DNA from: Campylobacterales bacterium
GTDB lineage: Bacteria; Campylobacterota; Campylobacteria; Campylobacterales; Sulfurimonadaceae
Assembly (NCBI GenBank): GCA_016938175.1
Contig: JAFGVE010000039.1
Coordinates: 1-64,000 of the forward strand
DNA: 64,000 nucleotides
Reading direction: 5' to 3'
Of the stretch, positions 1-8,520 are shown in pieces; the stretch's first letter is position 1, and each line of letters begins with the position of its first letter. Under the pieces are notes generated by a model. That model made no database searches. It was not told the DNA's origin and worked only from the letters and a program-made list of their open reading frames with translations. A program made the translations under genes and the position numbers.

Positions 1-135
1 AACACTGTTGATACTGCAAACATCTCTTTTGCTAATGTTACTTTAGCTGGTACGAACACTACTGATAAGTTCACTGGTCCTTCTGCTGTATCAATAGAGT
101 CAATCTTTGACAATGGAACAGGAAATACTAAATAA
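1..135 (+). CDS. C-terminal end of an unidentified protein (partial, 5' end outside window)
   Basis: An open frame enters from the left edge and ends at TAA 133-135, giving the last 44 residues of a protein. The visible part is rich in Asn, Thr, Ser and Gly and has no Cys, which suits a secreted or surface beta-rich protein, but no family can be named from so little. It is followed after 21 bases by a hairpin that looks like its terminator, so it is probably not co-transcribed with the Pho-controlled TonB operon that starts at 293. Whether it also belongs to the phosphate regulon cannot be judged because its promoter is outside the window. Confidence 0.75.
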   Translation, partial: NTVDTANISFANVTLAGTNTTDKFTGPSAVSIESIFDNGTGNTK

Positions 136-156
136 TCCTGTTCTCTTGATTTCTCG

Positions 157-183
157 AACTAAACAGTTATATACTGTTTAGTT
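157..183. terminator. 11-bp perfect inverted repeat, likely terminator
   Basis: AACTAAACAGT at 157-167 and its exact reverse complement at 173-183 flank a 5-base loop. The stem is A/T-rich and lies 21 bases after the stop codon of the preceding gene and just ahead of the Pho-type promoter at 204. No long T-run follows, so termination is likely but may be weak. Confidence 0.6.
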
Positions 184-203
184 TGTAATCTTCTTATCTC
201 CAT

Positions 204-259
204 TTGTAATCAAACTGTCACTTTTCTGTAACCCAACTAAAACCTCTATCCGTTATTCT
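204..259 (+). promoter_or_regulatory. Tandem Pho box and -10 of the TonB operon
   Basis: Four 7-bp half-sites start at 204 (TTGTAAT), 215 (CTGTCAC), 226 (CTGTAAC) and 237 (CTAAAAC), all 11 bp apart with 4-bp spacers. After the last one, exactly 10 bp separate it from a TATTCT -10 box at 254-259. CTGTCAC and CTGTAAC are close to the E. coli PhoB half-site CTGTCAT. The last half-site is weak by itself; the first three are clear. The start codon of the first gene is 34 bases after the -10 box. Confidence 0.75.
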
Positions 260-292
260 TCCACAAATAATCCATACTAGGACGGAGATACA

Positions 293-1069
293 ATGATTTT
301 CAATCACAAAAAGATTATCCATTCGCTTGCTTTATCGGCTCTACTATTTGGTTCGGGAGCATCAGCTGCTACAACAAACGACAAACTCGTAAACTCTATT
401 GTTGAGTTACGTGGGGAAGTTGAGAGACTCTATACAGACATCAAAGAGAACAAAGAGCGTTACAACTCTGAGATGAAATCACTCTCAATGCAAATCACTG
501 ATTCAGAAGCACAAATCAACAGAGAAACAACAGCTATGAAACTAGCGCAGACTGAACTTGAAAAAGTGAAGAAAAAAATTCAAGAGACATCTTCTGGAAA
601 TGAAGAAATCAAGCCTCTTGTACTCAATGCAATTGATCTACTTGAAGTAACTATCAAAGAAGGGATGCCTTTTATGGTTGAAGCAAGAGTTGCTGATTTA
701 GAAAAAATCAAATCAGACCTAAACGAAGGTTTAATTACAAATGAAAAAGCTCTTTCACTTGCATGGGTCTCTTATGACGACGCATTACGTGTTACAAAAG
801 AGATTGGTCTGTTTAAACAACAAATAGAGTTTAAAGGTAAAAGTGTTCTTGCTCAAGTTGCAAAACTTGGTTCAGTTGCTATGTTCTTCTCTACTCCGTC
901 TAATGAGGTAGGATTTGTGACAAAAGAGGCTGATGGATATACATATAAACACATTACAAACCCTGAAGATGTGAAAAAAATTGTTGCTCTTTTCGATGCA
1001 CTCCAAAAACAGATTCGTACAGGATACTTTGAACTTCCAAATGCTTTAGTTTTACAAGGAGCTAACTAA
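293..1069 (+). CDS. DUF3450 family exported coiled-coil protein
   Basis: This 258-residue protein has a signal peptide (about residues 1-25, ending GSGASAA) followed by a long coiled coil rich in Lys, Glu and Gln (about 30-110). Length, coiled coil and position match DUF3450 proteins, which are found as the first gene of TonB2-type clusters in marine Gammaproteobacteria. The molecular role is not known; a periplasmic partner of the TtpC-like protein encoded next is a reasonable inference. The start ATG at 293 is preceded by GGACGGAG with good spacing. The stop codon shares one base with the ATG of the next gene (TAATG), so the two are translationally coupled. The Pho-type promoter at 204-259 drives the operon. 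Confidence 0.8.
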   Translation: MIFNHKKIIHSLALSALLFGSGASAATTNDKLVNSIVELRGEVERLYTDIKENKERYNSEMKSLSMQITDSEAQINRETTAMKLAQTELEKVKKKIQETSSGNEEIKPLVLNAIDLLEVTIKEGMPFMVEARVADLEKIKSDLNEGLITNEKALSLAWVSYDDALRVTKEIGLFKQQIEFKGKSVLAQVAKLGSVAMFFSTPSNEVGFVTKEADGYTYKHITNPEDVKKIVALFDALQKQIRTGYFELPNALVLQGAN

Positions 1070-2376
1070 TGAAACTTTTTACACTCGTACTATTTTTTGC
1101 ACTTACAACACTCGGTGCGGATGAACTCTCTGATGCTTACCAAAAAGAATACACTTTCTTAAAAGCACAAAAAAGTGAACTTACGTCTCGTCTAAAAAGT
1201 GAAGATACTTTTCACCAAAAAGAGCTTAAAAAAGCTGAAACTAAAGTACAAGAGTTACAAAACAGACTTGTTGCATTAACGCAAAAAAACCAAACACTTA
1301 ACACGCAAATTGAAAAGTCAAATCAAATGCTAAGTGATAAAACATCTAATAAAGAGATTACAGCAAACGTAATTATCCAAGCAAAATCACTTTTAGGTGA
1401 ACATGGGGTAACTGTTAATGACGCAAAAGATGCTGATTCGGTAGCTGTGATGAATAAAGCGTTCAATGACGCAGCAAGTCTTTACAAAAAGCTCTCATCA
1501 GTTCAAAAAACAGATGGAAAATTTTACCTTGTTGATGGAACAACTGCACAAGGCGAAGTAATCAAAATAGGAAATGTTGCGGCATATGGTATAGCATCAA
1601 ATGGTGCTGGTGCACTTGCTCCTGCAGGTAACGGTGAATACAAACTTTGGAATCAAGATACATCTGCTCAAGCACAAGCTTTCGCAGCAGGTAAAACTAC
1701 AAAAGATTTACAAATATTTGTATATGAAAACCTTGATAAAGATGTTGAATATGTAAAAGAGAAAACTCTTGAAGAGACTTTAGAGGGTGGTGGAACAATC
1801 GGTTACATTATCTTAGGTCTTGGTGCGCTTGGTTTATTACTTATAGCAATCAGAGTTGTACTTCTTTCACAGTCTGGTTCTAATGTAAAAGAGATTAGCT
1901 CTTTGGTTATAGGAAAAGTTGAAGCTGGTAAAGCAGAAGAGGCTTTGGAGGCTATCAAGTCTTACAAAGGTGCTACTGCTCGTGTTATCAAAGCGACACT
2001 CAGAAACATTCATAAAGACAGAGACCACATTGAGGACATCGTAACAGAGAACATTCTTAATGAAAGTTCAAATATAGACAGATTTGGAAGTTTTGTACTT
2101 GTACTTGCGGCGGTTGCACCACTTCTTGGTCTTTTAGGAACTGTAACGGGTATGATTGCTACATTTGACATCATTACAACTCACGGAACGGGTGATCCTA
2201 AACTACTTTCAGGTGGTATCTCTGAAGCACTAGTTACTACAATGCTTGGTCTTGTTGTAGCAATTCCTCTGCTTCTTTTAGGAAACCTCTTAAGTGGATG
2301 GGCACAAAACATTAAAGACTCAATGGAACAATCAGCACTCCATATTGTTAACATTTTTGAAACTAACAGAGCATAA
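1069..2376 (+). CDS. TtpC-like MotA/TolQ/ExbB proton channel protein with periplasmic extension
   Basis: The 435-residue protein has a signal peptide, a periplasmic coiled coil (about residues 20-90), a further periplasmic domain to about 235, a membrane segment (about 245-265) and a C-terminal ExbB/TolQ proton-channel domain with the usual Gly/Pro-rich stretch (APLLGLLGTVTGMIATF) around residue 350. The length and layout fit TtpC, the extra ExbB-like subunit of TonB2 systems in Vibrio and relatives. In those systems TtpC works with ExbB2, ExbD2 and TonB2 to drive TonB-dependent receptors; by analogy this one would link proton-motive force to the receptor at 5322. It is followed after 2 bases by exbB. 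Confidence 0.85.
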   Translation: MKLFTLVLFFALTTLGADELSDAYQKEYTFLKAQKSELTSRLKSEDTFHQKELKKAETKVQELQNRLVALTQKNQTLNTQIEKSNQMLSDKTSNKEITANVIIQAKSLLGEHGVTVNDAKDADSVAVMNKAFNDAASLYKKLSSVQKTDGKFYLVDGTTAQGEVIKIGNVAAYGIASNGAGALAPAGNGEYKLWNQDTSAQAQAFAAGKTTKDLQIFVYENLDKDVEYVKEKTLEETLEGGGTIGYIILGLGALGLLLIAIRVVLLSQSGSNVKEISSLVIGKVEAGKAEEALEAIKSYKGATARVIKATLRNIHKDRDHIEDIVTENILNESSNIDRFGSFVLVLAAVAPLLGLLGTVTGMIATFDIITTHGTGDPKLLSGGISEALVTTMLGLVVAIPLLLLGNLLSGWAQNIKDSMEQSALHIVNIFETNRA

Positions 2377-2378
2377 AC

Positions 2379-2993
2379 ATGGATGCATTACTAAACTACT
2401 GGAGTGAGTTCTTACACTTTATGAACTCTGGTGGTGTCATTATGTGGGTACTGTTTGCACTCAACCTGATGCTCTGGTATGGACTCGGGTATAGATACCT
2501 CACACTCAAACGTGGTACAAAAGGAAATATTCGCCGTCTTATAGAAAAACACGAAGAACGTGGAAATGCAAAAGTATATGTAGGTCTTCTTGACTACGCA
2601 GTTGCAGATGCACTTACAGCAGCGCAAAAAGCAGAGGCAGCAGCTCTTAAACCAAGAGAGTTTATCTATGATGCACTCTTTCCTTATGTAAGAGTTGTAA
2701 CAAAGTACTCTGTACTGGTTAAAACCATCGTTATGTTAGCTCCACTTGTTGGACTTCTTGGAACGGTTATCGGAATGATAGAGACCTTTGATGCTCTGCA
2801 GTCCAGCTCTATGTTCTCTCAAGGTGATTCAATTGCCGGTGGAATCAGTAAAGCACTATTTACAACTGAGCTTGGTTTGGTTGTAGCAGTTCCAGGTCTT
2901 TTACTTGGACGTATTTTAGATAAAAAAGAGGAGCAGTTTACTCAAGAATTTGAGCAGATTGCTGACATCATCAGTACAAAGGATGCACAATGA
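2379..2993 (+). CDS. exbB: ExbB-type proton channel subunit of the TonB complex
   Basis: A 204-residue inner-membrane protein of the MotA/TolQ/ExbB family. It has a first membrane helix near residues 15-38, a cytoplasmic stretch, and two further helices; the hallmark motif LAPLVGLLGTVIGMIETF lies near residue 120. It forms the proton channel with ExbD and energises TonB in the periplasm. It is shorter than the preceding paralogue because it lacks the periplasmic extension. Its last four bases overlap the start of exbD (ATGA), which indicates translational coupling. The presence of two ExbB-like genes in a row is characteristic of TonB2 systems. Confidence 0.9.
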   Translation: MDALLNYWSEFLHFMNSGGVIMWVLFALNLMLWYGLGYRYLTLKRGTKGNIRRLIEKHEERGNAKVYVGLLDYAVADALTAAQKAEAAALKPREFIYDALFPYVRVVTKYSVLVKTIVMLAPLVGLLGTVIGMIETFDALQSSSMFSQGDSIAGGISKALFTTELGLVVAVPGLLLGRILDKKEEQFTQEFEQIADIISTKDAQ

Positions 2994-3397
2994 GATTTAG
3001 ACAAAAAAGCCAAAATGTTGATACAGTAGATGTATCACCACTTATTGATATGGTCTTTATTTTACTTATATTTTTCATGGTTACAACGACCTTCGTTAAA
3101 GACATGAAGTTAGAGTTAAACCGTCCATCGGCTGCCTCTGCTTCACTTGCCTCGGCAAAAGTACTACGTGTTTATATCGATAACTCTAGTGAAATTTATG
3201 TGGACAACCAACCAATAAAACTTTGGGCACTTCAAAGTAAACTGCGTGACCTTTTAAGAAGCGCTAGCGAAAAATCTGTACTAGTCGTAACAGATAGTAA
3301 TATTCCTGTAAATGTACTTATAGATGTTGTGGACGAATGTAGACAAAGTGGTGCAAAAGATGTAGCCGTATCTACTACAAAAGAGATGGGTCAATAG
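2990..3397 (+). CDS. exbD: ExbD-type TonB accessory protein
   Basis: A 135-residue protein with the ExbD/TolR layout: a short cytoplasmic N-terminus, one membrane helix (about residues 17-37) and a small periplasmic domain. The conserved membrane Asp is visible in VSPLIDMVFILLIFF, where it carries protons through the ExbB-ExbD motor. The gene overlaps exbB by four bases and is followed by tonB after 4 bases. It is typical in length for the family. Confidence 0.9.
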   Translation: MRFRQKSQNVDTVDVSPLIDMVFILLIFFMVTTTFVKDMKLELNRPSAASASLASAKVLRVYIDNSSEIYVDNQPIKLWALQSKLRDLLRSASEKSVLVVTDSNIPVNVLIDVVDECRQSGAKDVAVSTTKEMGQ

Positions 3398-3401
3398 TCA
3401 A

Positions 3402-4037
3402 ATGTCACAGAAACACTACTCCACATCCGGCAGAGGCTTTTTAGCATTTTTAATAATGCTTCTTGGTGGACTGCTTATGGTTATTCTTGTTGTATCTTTT
3501 AACAAAAGTGTTCAAGAAAAAGAGCCAGTTGTCAAAAAAGAGATTCGCCAAATAAAGGCAGAAAAACAACAACAAAAGACAACAAAGCCTAAACCTAAGC
3601 CTAAGCCAAAACCTAAAGCAGCACGTCCAAAGGCACCGCTTCCAAACATGAACTCTCTGCTTGGTGGTGTGAGTATGAATATACCTGAATTTGAGACGCA
3701 AAATATTGCAGGTGATGCGAGCAGACTTCTTGAAGAGATTGCAGATGATGCAGTTATGACAGAAGATACTGTAGACGTTAAACCAAAAGTACAGTCACGT
3801 CCACCTCTTGAATACCCTGCAGAAGCAGCGAAAAATGGTATTAAAGGTTATGTAGTTATCAACATACTCATAGCGAAAGATGGAAGTGTTGAACTTGCCA
3901 AGGTACTTGAATCACAACCAGCAGGTATCTTTGATGAAGCAGCCCTAAATGCGGTAAGAGCATGGCGTTTTAGTCCTGCCCGTTACAAACAAAAGCCTGT
4001 AAAAATGTGGGCAAAACAGAAAATAAGATTTCAGTAG
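3402..4037 (+). CDS. tonB: TonB energy-transducing protein
   Basis: A 211-residue protein with an N-terminal membrane anchor (about residues 12-32), a Lys/Pro spacer with KPKPKPKPKPK (about 61-75) that would span the periplasm, and a C-terminal TonB domain (about 125-211) with the typical YPAEAAKNGIKGYVVINILI and AALNAVRAWRFSPA segments. It would touch the TonB box of the outer-membrane receptor encoded at 5322. It belongs to the short TonB2 class. The stop codon lies 8 bases before the start of the TPR gene, whose ribosome-binding site TAGGAG includes the tonB stop. Confidence 0.9.
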   Translation: MSQKHYSTSGRGFLAFLIMLLGGLLMVILVVSFNKSVQEKEPVVKKEIRQIKAEKQQQKTTKPKPKPKPKPKAARPKAPLPNMNSLLGGVSMNIPEFETQNIAGDASRLLEEIADDAVMTEDTVDVKPKVQSRPPLEYPAEAAKNGIKGYVVINILIAKDGSVELAKVLESQPAGIFDEAALNAVRAWRFSPARYKQKPVKMWAKQKIRFQ

Positions 4038-4045
4038 GAGAGACT

Positions 4046-5320
4046 ATGTACAAAAAATTACTATCAACTATAGCTACAGCTTTTTTACTGCATAGTTCTG
4101 TTTTTGCTGCAGATGCAAACATTGACGACTCGGTTGATCATGTTGCACTTGCTACACTTATGATATATGACGCAAACTATAAAAAAGCACAAGAAGAGCT
4201 CTCTTTAGTAAATAGAGAAGCTTCTAATTATGATGCGGCTAACTATTTTACGGTCGTAGGTGTTTTAAACTCGAAGTTAGGAAAAACAGAAGAGGCTATT
4301 AGTGCTTACACAAAAGCGATAGAAGCAACAAAAACAAAACTTTTTGTTGCTCCTAAAACATATACAAAAGAGAAATACCTCTTCTCAATTGCGGGCAGTG
4401 AGGAGACAAAAGAGAAAGCACCACTCTTTGACCCAGAAGCAAAACGTAAAGAGAAGATAGAACAACTCTATATGTACCTTACTCAAGAGTATTACAAACT
4501 AAAAGATTATAAAAACACTGTAGAGTCTTTAGAAAAAGCTGGAGAGCAAGGAGAGAGCCGTGCAGGTCTCTATACGCTTAGAGCAGAGTGCTACTACAAG
4601 CTTAAAGAACATGAGAAGACTTTTGCAGCGCTTAACAAAGGTATAGAAAAGTTCCCAGAAGATGCAACACTTTTAAAACAGAAATTTTACTACTTTGCAG
4701 ATCTTAAACTCTATCAAGCGGCTATTGATTCAGCGAGAGTCTATATGAGCAAGGTTGGCGTTAGTGCACAAGAGTACATCGCTCTTGCACAGATGCTCAT
4801 AGGTGCAAATCAGATTGATTCTGCAATTGTACTCCTTGAAGAGTCACGTTTAAAGTTTCCAAAAGAGCCTTCAATTGGGATACTTCTTGGACATATGTAC
4901 CTCAAAAAAGAGATGAAACACGCAAGTGCTCACCTCTTTGATGAGAGTTCATACTATGACAAAAAGTATCTCAAAGATGCAGTAGAGATGAATCGTCGTG
5001 CAGGAAACAATCAGCACGCACTCTATCTCAACACACAAAACATTGACAAAATAGAGAAGCTGAAACAGAAAATTGCTATCTATTTAAATGCAGGTGAGTT
5101 TAGAAAAATCATTGGTTTGCAAAAAGCGCTTGAACGTTACAAAATGCTTGATGATGAAAACTTACGTTATGCACTAGCGTATGCTTATTACATGTCAGAT
5201 GACTTTGCAAACGCAGAAGCACAACTCAAATACATTACAGATAGCGAGCTTTTTGGTAAAGCAACGGTTATTCGTAAAAACATAGAAAAATGTACAAACA
5301 ACAGCTTGGAGTGTCTATAA
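4046..5320 (+). CDS. Exported tetratricopeptide-repeat protein of the TonB2 cluster
   Basis: A 424-residue protein with a signal peptide (cleavage probably after VFAA, about residue 20) and a series of tetratricopeptide-like helices through most of its length, for example NYFTVVGVLNSKLGKTEEA and AGLYTLRAECYYKLKEHEK. The frame is open further upstream to 4007, but ATG 4046 is chosen because TAGGAG lies just ahead and a signal peptide follows at once. TPR proteins occupy this place in TonB2 clusters of other proteobacteria and are thought to assemble or stabilise the complex; its precise job here is unknown. The next gene starts one base after its stop codon. Confidence 0.85.
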   Translation: MYKKLLSTIATAFLLHSSVFAADANIDDSVDHVALATLMIYDANYKKAQEELSLVNREASNYDAANYFTVVGVLNSKLGKTEEAISAYTKAIEATKTKLFVAPKTYTKEKYLFSIAGSEETKEKAPLFDPEAKRKEKIEQLYMYLTQEYYKLKDYKNTVESLEKAGEQGESRAGLYTLRAECYYKLKEHEKTFAALNKGIEKFPEDATLLKQKFYYFADLKLYQAAIDSARVYMSKVGVSAQEYIALAQMLIGANQIDSAIVLLEESRLKFPKEPSIGILLGHMYLKKEMKHASAHLFDESSYYDKKYLKDAVEMNRRAGNNQHALYLNTQNIDKIEKLKQKIAIYLNAGEFRKIIGLQKALERYKMLDDENLRYALAYAYYMSDDFANAEAQLKYITDSELFGKATVIRKNIEKCTNNSLECL

Positions 5321-5321
5321 A

Positions 5322-8300
5322 ATGAAGCATTTACTCAAAACACTAACGCTAATTACCCTATTCTTTTCATTTGCAGTTGCAGATGAAACGGGTTCAGCTT
5401 CAATCTTCTCATTTTTTAATGGTGTTGCTTTAGAGAAAAATGAAGTACTTCTTGATGGAAAATATAGTTACTATACTGACGAAGATGGTAGTGTAGAGCT
5501 TATTTTAGAGACTGGAAAGCACCAAATAGAGATATTTGCCAAAGATGAAAACGGAGCAAATGTCGGTTACGTAAAGAGAACTATAGAGGTTAAAGAGGGT
5601 CGTGATACTCAGGTTATAGCAACATTTAACGAAGGTGGAGCAACACCTCACGTTGAAATAGACACACCACTTGGAGCAGCAGCCGTTGCGACGATAGACC
5701 CACTCAATACGGGTATATTTCACGGTATAGTGCGTACATCTGATAAAGACCTCCCAATTGCTAATGCAAGAGTCTTTGTAAAAGGGACTTCTATAGATGC
5801 AAAAACAGATGAGAACGGTAACTTCTACATTGAGGTACCTGCTGATCAGACTATAAGCCTCTCTATCGTACACTCAGAGTACAGTTCACAAACACTCAAC
5901 GACATTAAAGTTGCAAAAGATGAGACAATCAATCAAGAAATAAAACTCACACCTGCGAGTATGGAACTTGAAGAGTTTGTTGTTCTTGCACCTAAGGTTG
6001 AAGGTTCAATAGCAAGTATTATGGCTGAAGAGAAACAGAGTAATGCCATTACAAACATTGTTGGTTCAGACCAGATGAGTAAAAAAGGTGACTCTACTGC
6101 TGCTGGCGCACTTAGACGTGTAACGGGTGTAACACTTATCGATGGAAAAGATGTCTATGTTCGCGGTCTTGGTGGTCGTTACTCAAATACAGAGTTAAAC
6201 TCCCTTCCACTCCCGTCTCCAGATCCACAAAGTAGAACTGTACCTCTTGATATATTTCCAGCAGCGGTTATCGGTTCAATGAAAGTACAAAAAAGTGCCA
6301 CTGCTGATATTCCAGCAAGTTTTGGTGGTGGATATGTTGATATTCGTACAAAAGACAGTGAAAAAGAGAACTACTTCAAAATCCAAACAGAGATAAAATC
6401 TAACTCATATACTGGAAAACAGGTTAATAACTATGAAGGTAGTAAATCTGACTACCTTGGTAAAGATGATGGGTATAGAGCTATTCCAGCACAAATTTTA
6501 AATGACACGCGAATCGTTGTAGGTTCTCCTGTACCAAGTTTTGATCCAGCAGATAATCAAGCCTATACTACAGCAATCACAAACAGACTCTTTACTACAA
6601 CTAAAGAGGCACTTCCATATGGTGGCAAGGTAACACTTGAAGGTGCATATAATTTAGAACTAGCAGATAAACATAACCTTTCATTCTTTGCTAACTATGC
6701 CTATGGACAAACACATACATACCGTGAAGAAGAGTATTTTAGTTATGACTATAGCCGTGTTACAGATTCACTGGATAAAGAGCCTTCACAGTGGGGAGAT
6801 TTTTATAAAACTGTTGACGAGTATACAAATGCCGGAATCCTAACTGCTCAGTATAACTATGCAGATGTATTTAAACTAAAATATACAAGACTTTACTCGA
6901 AAACATCAGAGTCTGTTACAAAAATTGCAGATGGTATTGCAGGTTCTAGTAATGACTGGAGAATTGTTTACGATTTAAACTGGGAAGAGAGAACTCTTGA
7001 TGTCGATCAGGTGAACGGTGAACTTAAATATGCTATCGCAGATGTAGAAAATCTTTTCTCATTTGCTGGAGAGTATGCCTTAGCCGAGTTAGATCAGCCA
7101 AATAACGTACGTTATACATACATTAGAAACACAACTTTTGACCTTGTTCCATATGGAGACCCTTATTTAGATCGTTACCAACCTGCAAACTTTTTAAATT
7201 TAACATCGACAGATAATATGGAAGCTTGGTACCTGAAAAATAAAACAATGCTCAACATCTTGAGTGAAGAGGATTATTTAGAGGTAGGTTTTAGCGCTAG
7301 TTCAAAAACGAGAGAGTCTCGTTATAACAGATACTTAATGAACCAATCAAGTTCATCAGGACAACTCACTGATGATTTAGACACTATTTATGACAAACAT
7401 ATCAGACAAAACTATGATGGGATTTTTAATCTCTCTATCTCATTTCAACCAGCATATTGGTATGACGCAGAAGTAGAAGAGTTTGCAGAGTATGCGAATC
7501 TACTTCTAAAACCAAGTGAAAATCTGGAAGTTATGGTTGGTGCAAGAAATGTTGATTTTCAACAGACAGTGTATCAATACACTAACAACAACAATATTTT
7601 CAATCCAATTGAAAGAGTACCGGAATCACTCTCTATGAACAATGTCTTACCAAGCCTTGGAGTAAAATATATTTTTGATAAATCAAATCAGCTAAGTTTT
7701 GCTTACTCACAAACATATATAGTTCCTGACTTGAGAGAATTCGCTAGTACAGAGTATTTTCACCCTTATGAAATTGCTACGGTAAAAGGGAATCCAAACC
7801 TTGTCAATACAGATATCTATAGTTATGATTTAAAGTATTCTCACTATTTTAGCGATACTGAAAATCTTAACCTTGGAATTTTTTACAAAAATCTTGACAA
7901 CCCTATCGAAGATACAGTCGATGAAAGAAATGCCTTGCCACTCTACTCTTATGAGAATATGGATAGTGCAACACTCTACGGTATAGAGATTGACGGACGT
8001 AAAAGTTTTGACATTATCCACAAAGATTTAGCGAACTTTTACCTAGCAGGTAACTTCTCTTATACCAAATCTGATGTTTCACTAACAGAAGAGCAGCAAA
8101 CACAGTTTACAAGTAACCATAGAGAATTACAAGGTCTCTCTCCAACCGTAGTAAACGTTTCATTAAGTTATGAGAGTAAGCATACAAACCTTACCCTCTC
8201 TTACAACAAAATGGGAGAGAGAATTCGTAAAGTTGGTATGATTGATTACCTTGATGAGCTACCGGATTACTATGAAGTACCGCCACAAATTCTTGACTTT

Positions 8301-8459
8301 GTTTGGATAGAAAAATTTGACAATGGACTTAGTGCGAGATTAAGATTACAGAACCTACTTGACGAAGAGACTATATGGTACCAAGGAAGTAAAGACAATA
8401 TTACTAACAGATTTAAAGTTGGTCAATTTTACAGCCTTTCGGTGGCTTATAAATTTTAA
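5322..8459 (+). CDS. TonB-dependent outer-membrane receptor, probably for a phosphorus-containing substrate
   Basis: A 1045-residue protein: signal peptide (about 1-20), two N-terminal beta-sandwich regions like carboxypeptidase regulatory domains (about 26-95 and 130-210), a TonB-box-like stretch MELEEFVVLAP near 215, a plug domain (about 240-345, with GALRRVTGVTL and VYVRGLGGRYS) and a long beta-barrel ending in YKF with the terminal aromatic residue needed for outer-membrane insertion. The family usually imports siderophores, cobalamin or glycans. Here the whole operon sits behind a Pho-type promoter and is followed by phoB, so the substrate is more likely a phosphorylated compound; this is inference from regulation, not from the sequence of the binding site. 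Confidence 0.88.
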   Translation: MKHLLKTLTLITLFFSFAVADETGSASIFSFFNGVALEKNEVLLDGKYSYYTDEDGSVELILETGKHQIEIFAKDENGANVGYVKRTIEVKEGRDTQVIATFNEGGATPHVEIDTPLGAAAVATIDPLNTGIFHGIVRTSDKDLPIANARVFVKGTSIDAKTDENGNFYIEVPADQTISLSIVHSEYSSQTLNDIKVAKDETINQEIKLTPASMELEEFVVLAPKVEGSIASIMAEEKQSNAITNIVGSDQMSKKGDSTAAGALRRVTGVTLIDGKDVYVRGLGGRYSNTELNSLPLPSPDPQSRTVPLDIFPAAVIGSMKVQKSATADIPASFGGGYVDIRTKDSEKENYFKIQTEIKSNSYTGKQVNNYEGSKSDYLGKDDGYRAIPAQILNDTRIVVGSPVPSFDPADNQAYTTAITNRLFTTTKEALPYGGKVTLEGAYNLELADKHNLSFFANYAYGQTHTYREEEYFSYDYSRVTDSLDKEPSQWGDFYKTVDEYTNAGILTAQYNYADVFKLKYTRLYSKTSESVTKIADGIAGSSNDWRIVYDLNWEERTLDVDQVNGELKYAIADVENLFSFAGEYALAELDQPNNVRYTYIRNTTFDLVPYGDPYLDRYQPANFLNLTSTDNMEAWYLKNKTMLNILSEEDYLEVGFSASSKTRESRYNRYLMNQSSSSGQLTDDLDTIYDKHIRQNYDGIFNLSISFQPAYWYDAEVEEFAEYANLLLKPSENLEVMVGARNVDFQQTVYQYTNNNNIFNPIERVPESLSMNNVLPSLGVKYIFDKSNQLSFAYSQTYIVPDLREFASTEYFHPYEIATVKGNPNLVNTDIYSYDLKYSHYFSDTENLNLGIFYKNLDNPIEDTVDERNALPLYSYENMDSATLYGIEIDGRKSFDIIHKDLANFYLAGNFSYTKSDVSLTEEQQTQFTSNHRELQGLSPTVVNVSLSYESKHTNLTLSYNKMGERIRKVGMIDYLDELPDYYEVPPQILDFVWIEKFDNGLSARLRLQNLLDEETIWYQGSKDNITNRFKVGQFYSLSVAYKF

Positions 8460-8463
8460 TGTA

Positions 8464-8497
8464 TTGTAATCAAAAGGTAATAGTGACTATTTATAAT
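8464..8497 (+). promoter_or_regulatory. Pho box and -10 of phoB
   Basis: Half-sites TTGTAAT (8464-8470) and AGGTAAT (8475-8481) are 11 bp apart; 10 bp later is a perfect TATAAT (8492-8497). The box begins 4 bases after the receptor stop codon, so phoB can be transcribed separately and probably by its own product (autoregulation). Confidence 0.8.
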
Positions 8498-8520
8498 ATG
8501 CTTACCAAAAGGAGCCTTGA

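Noticed and set aside
3590-3630. Repeat tract in tonB as a possible contingency locus
   Set aside because: It encodes the ordinary Lys-Pro spacer of TonB and the repeat units are not exact enough for slippage.
5505-5873. Antisense open frame of 122 residues within the receptor gene
   Set aside because: Cys/Tyr-rich composition typical of a shadow frame and no ribosome-binding site; the plus-strand receptor is clear.
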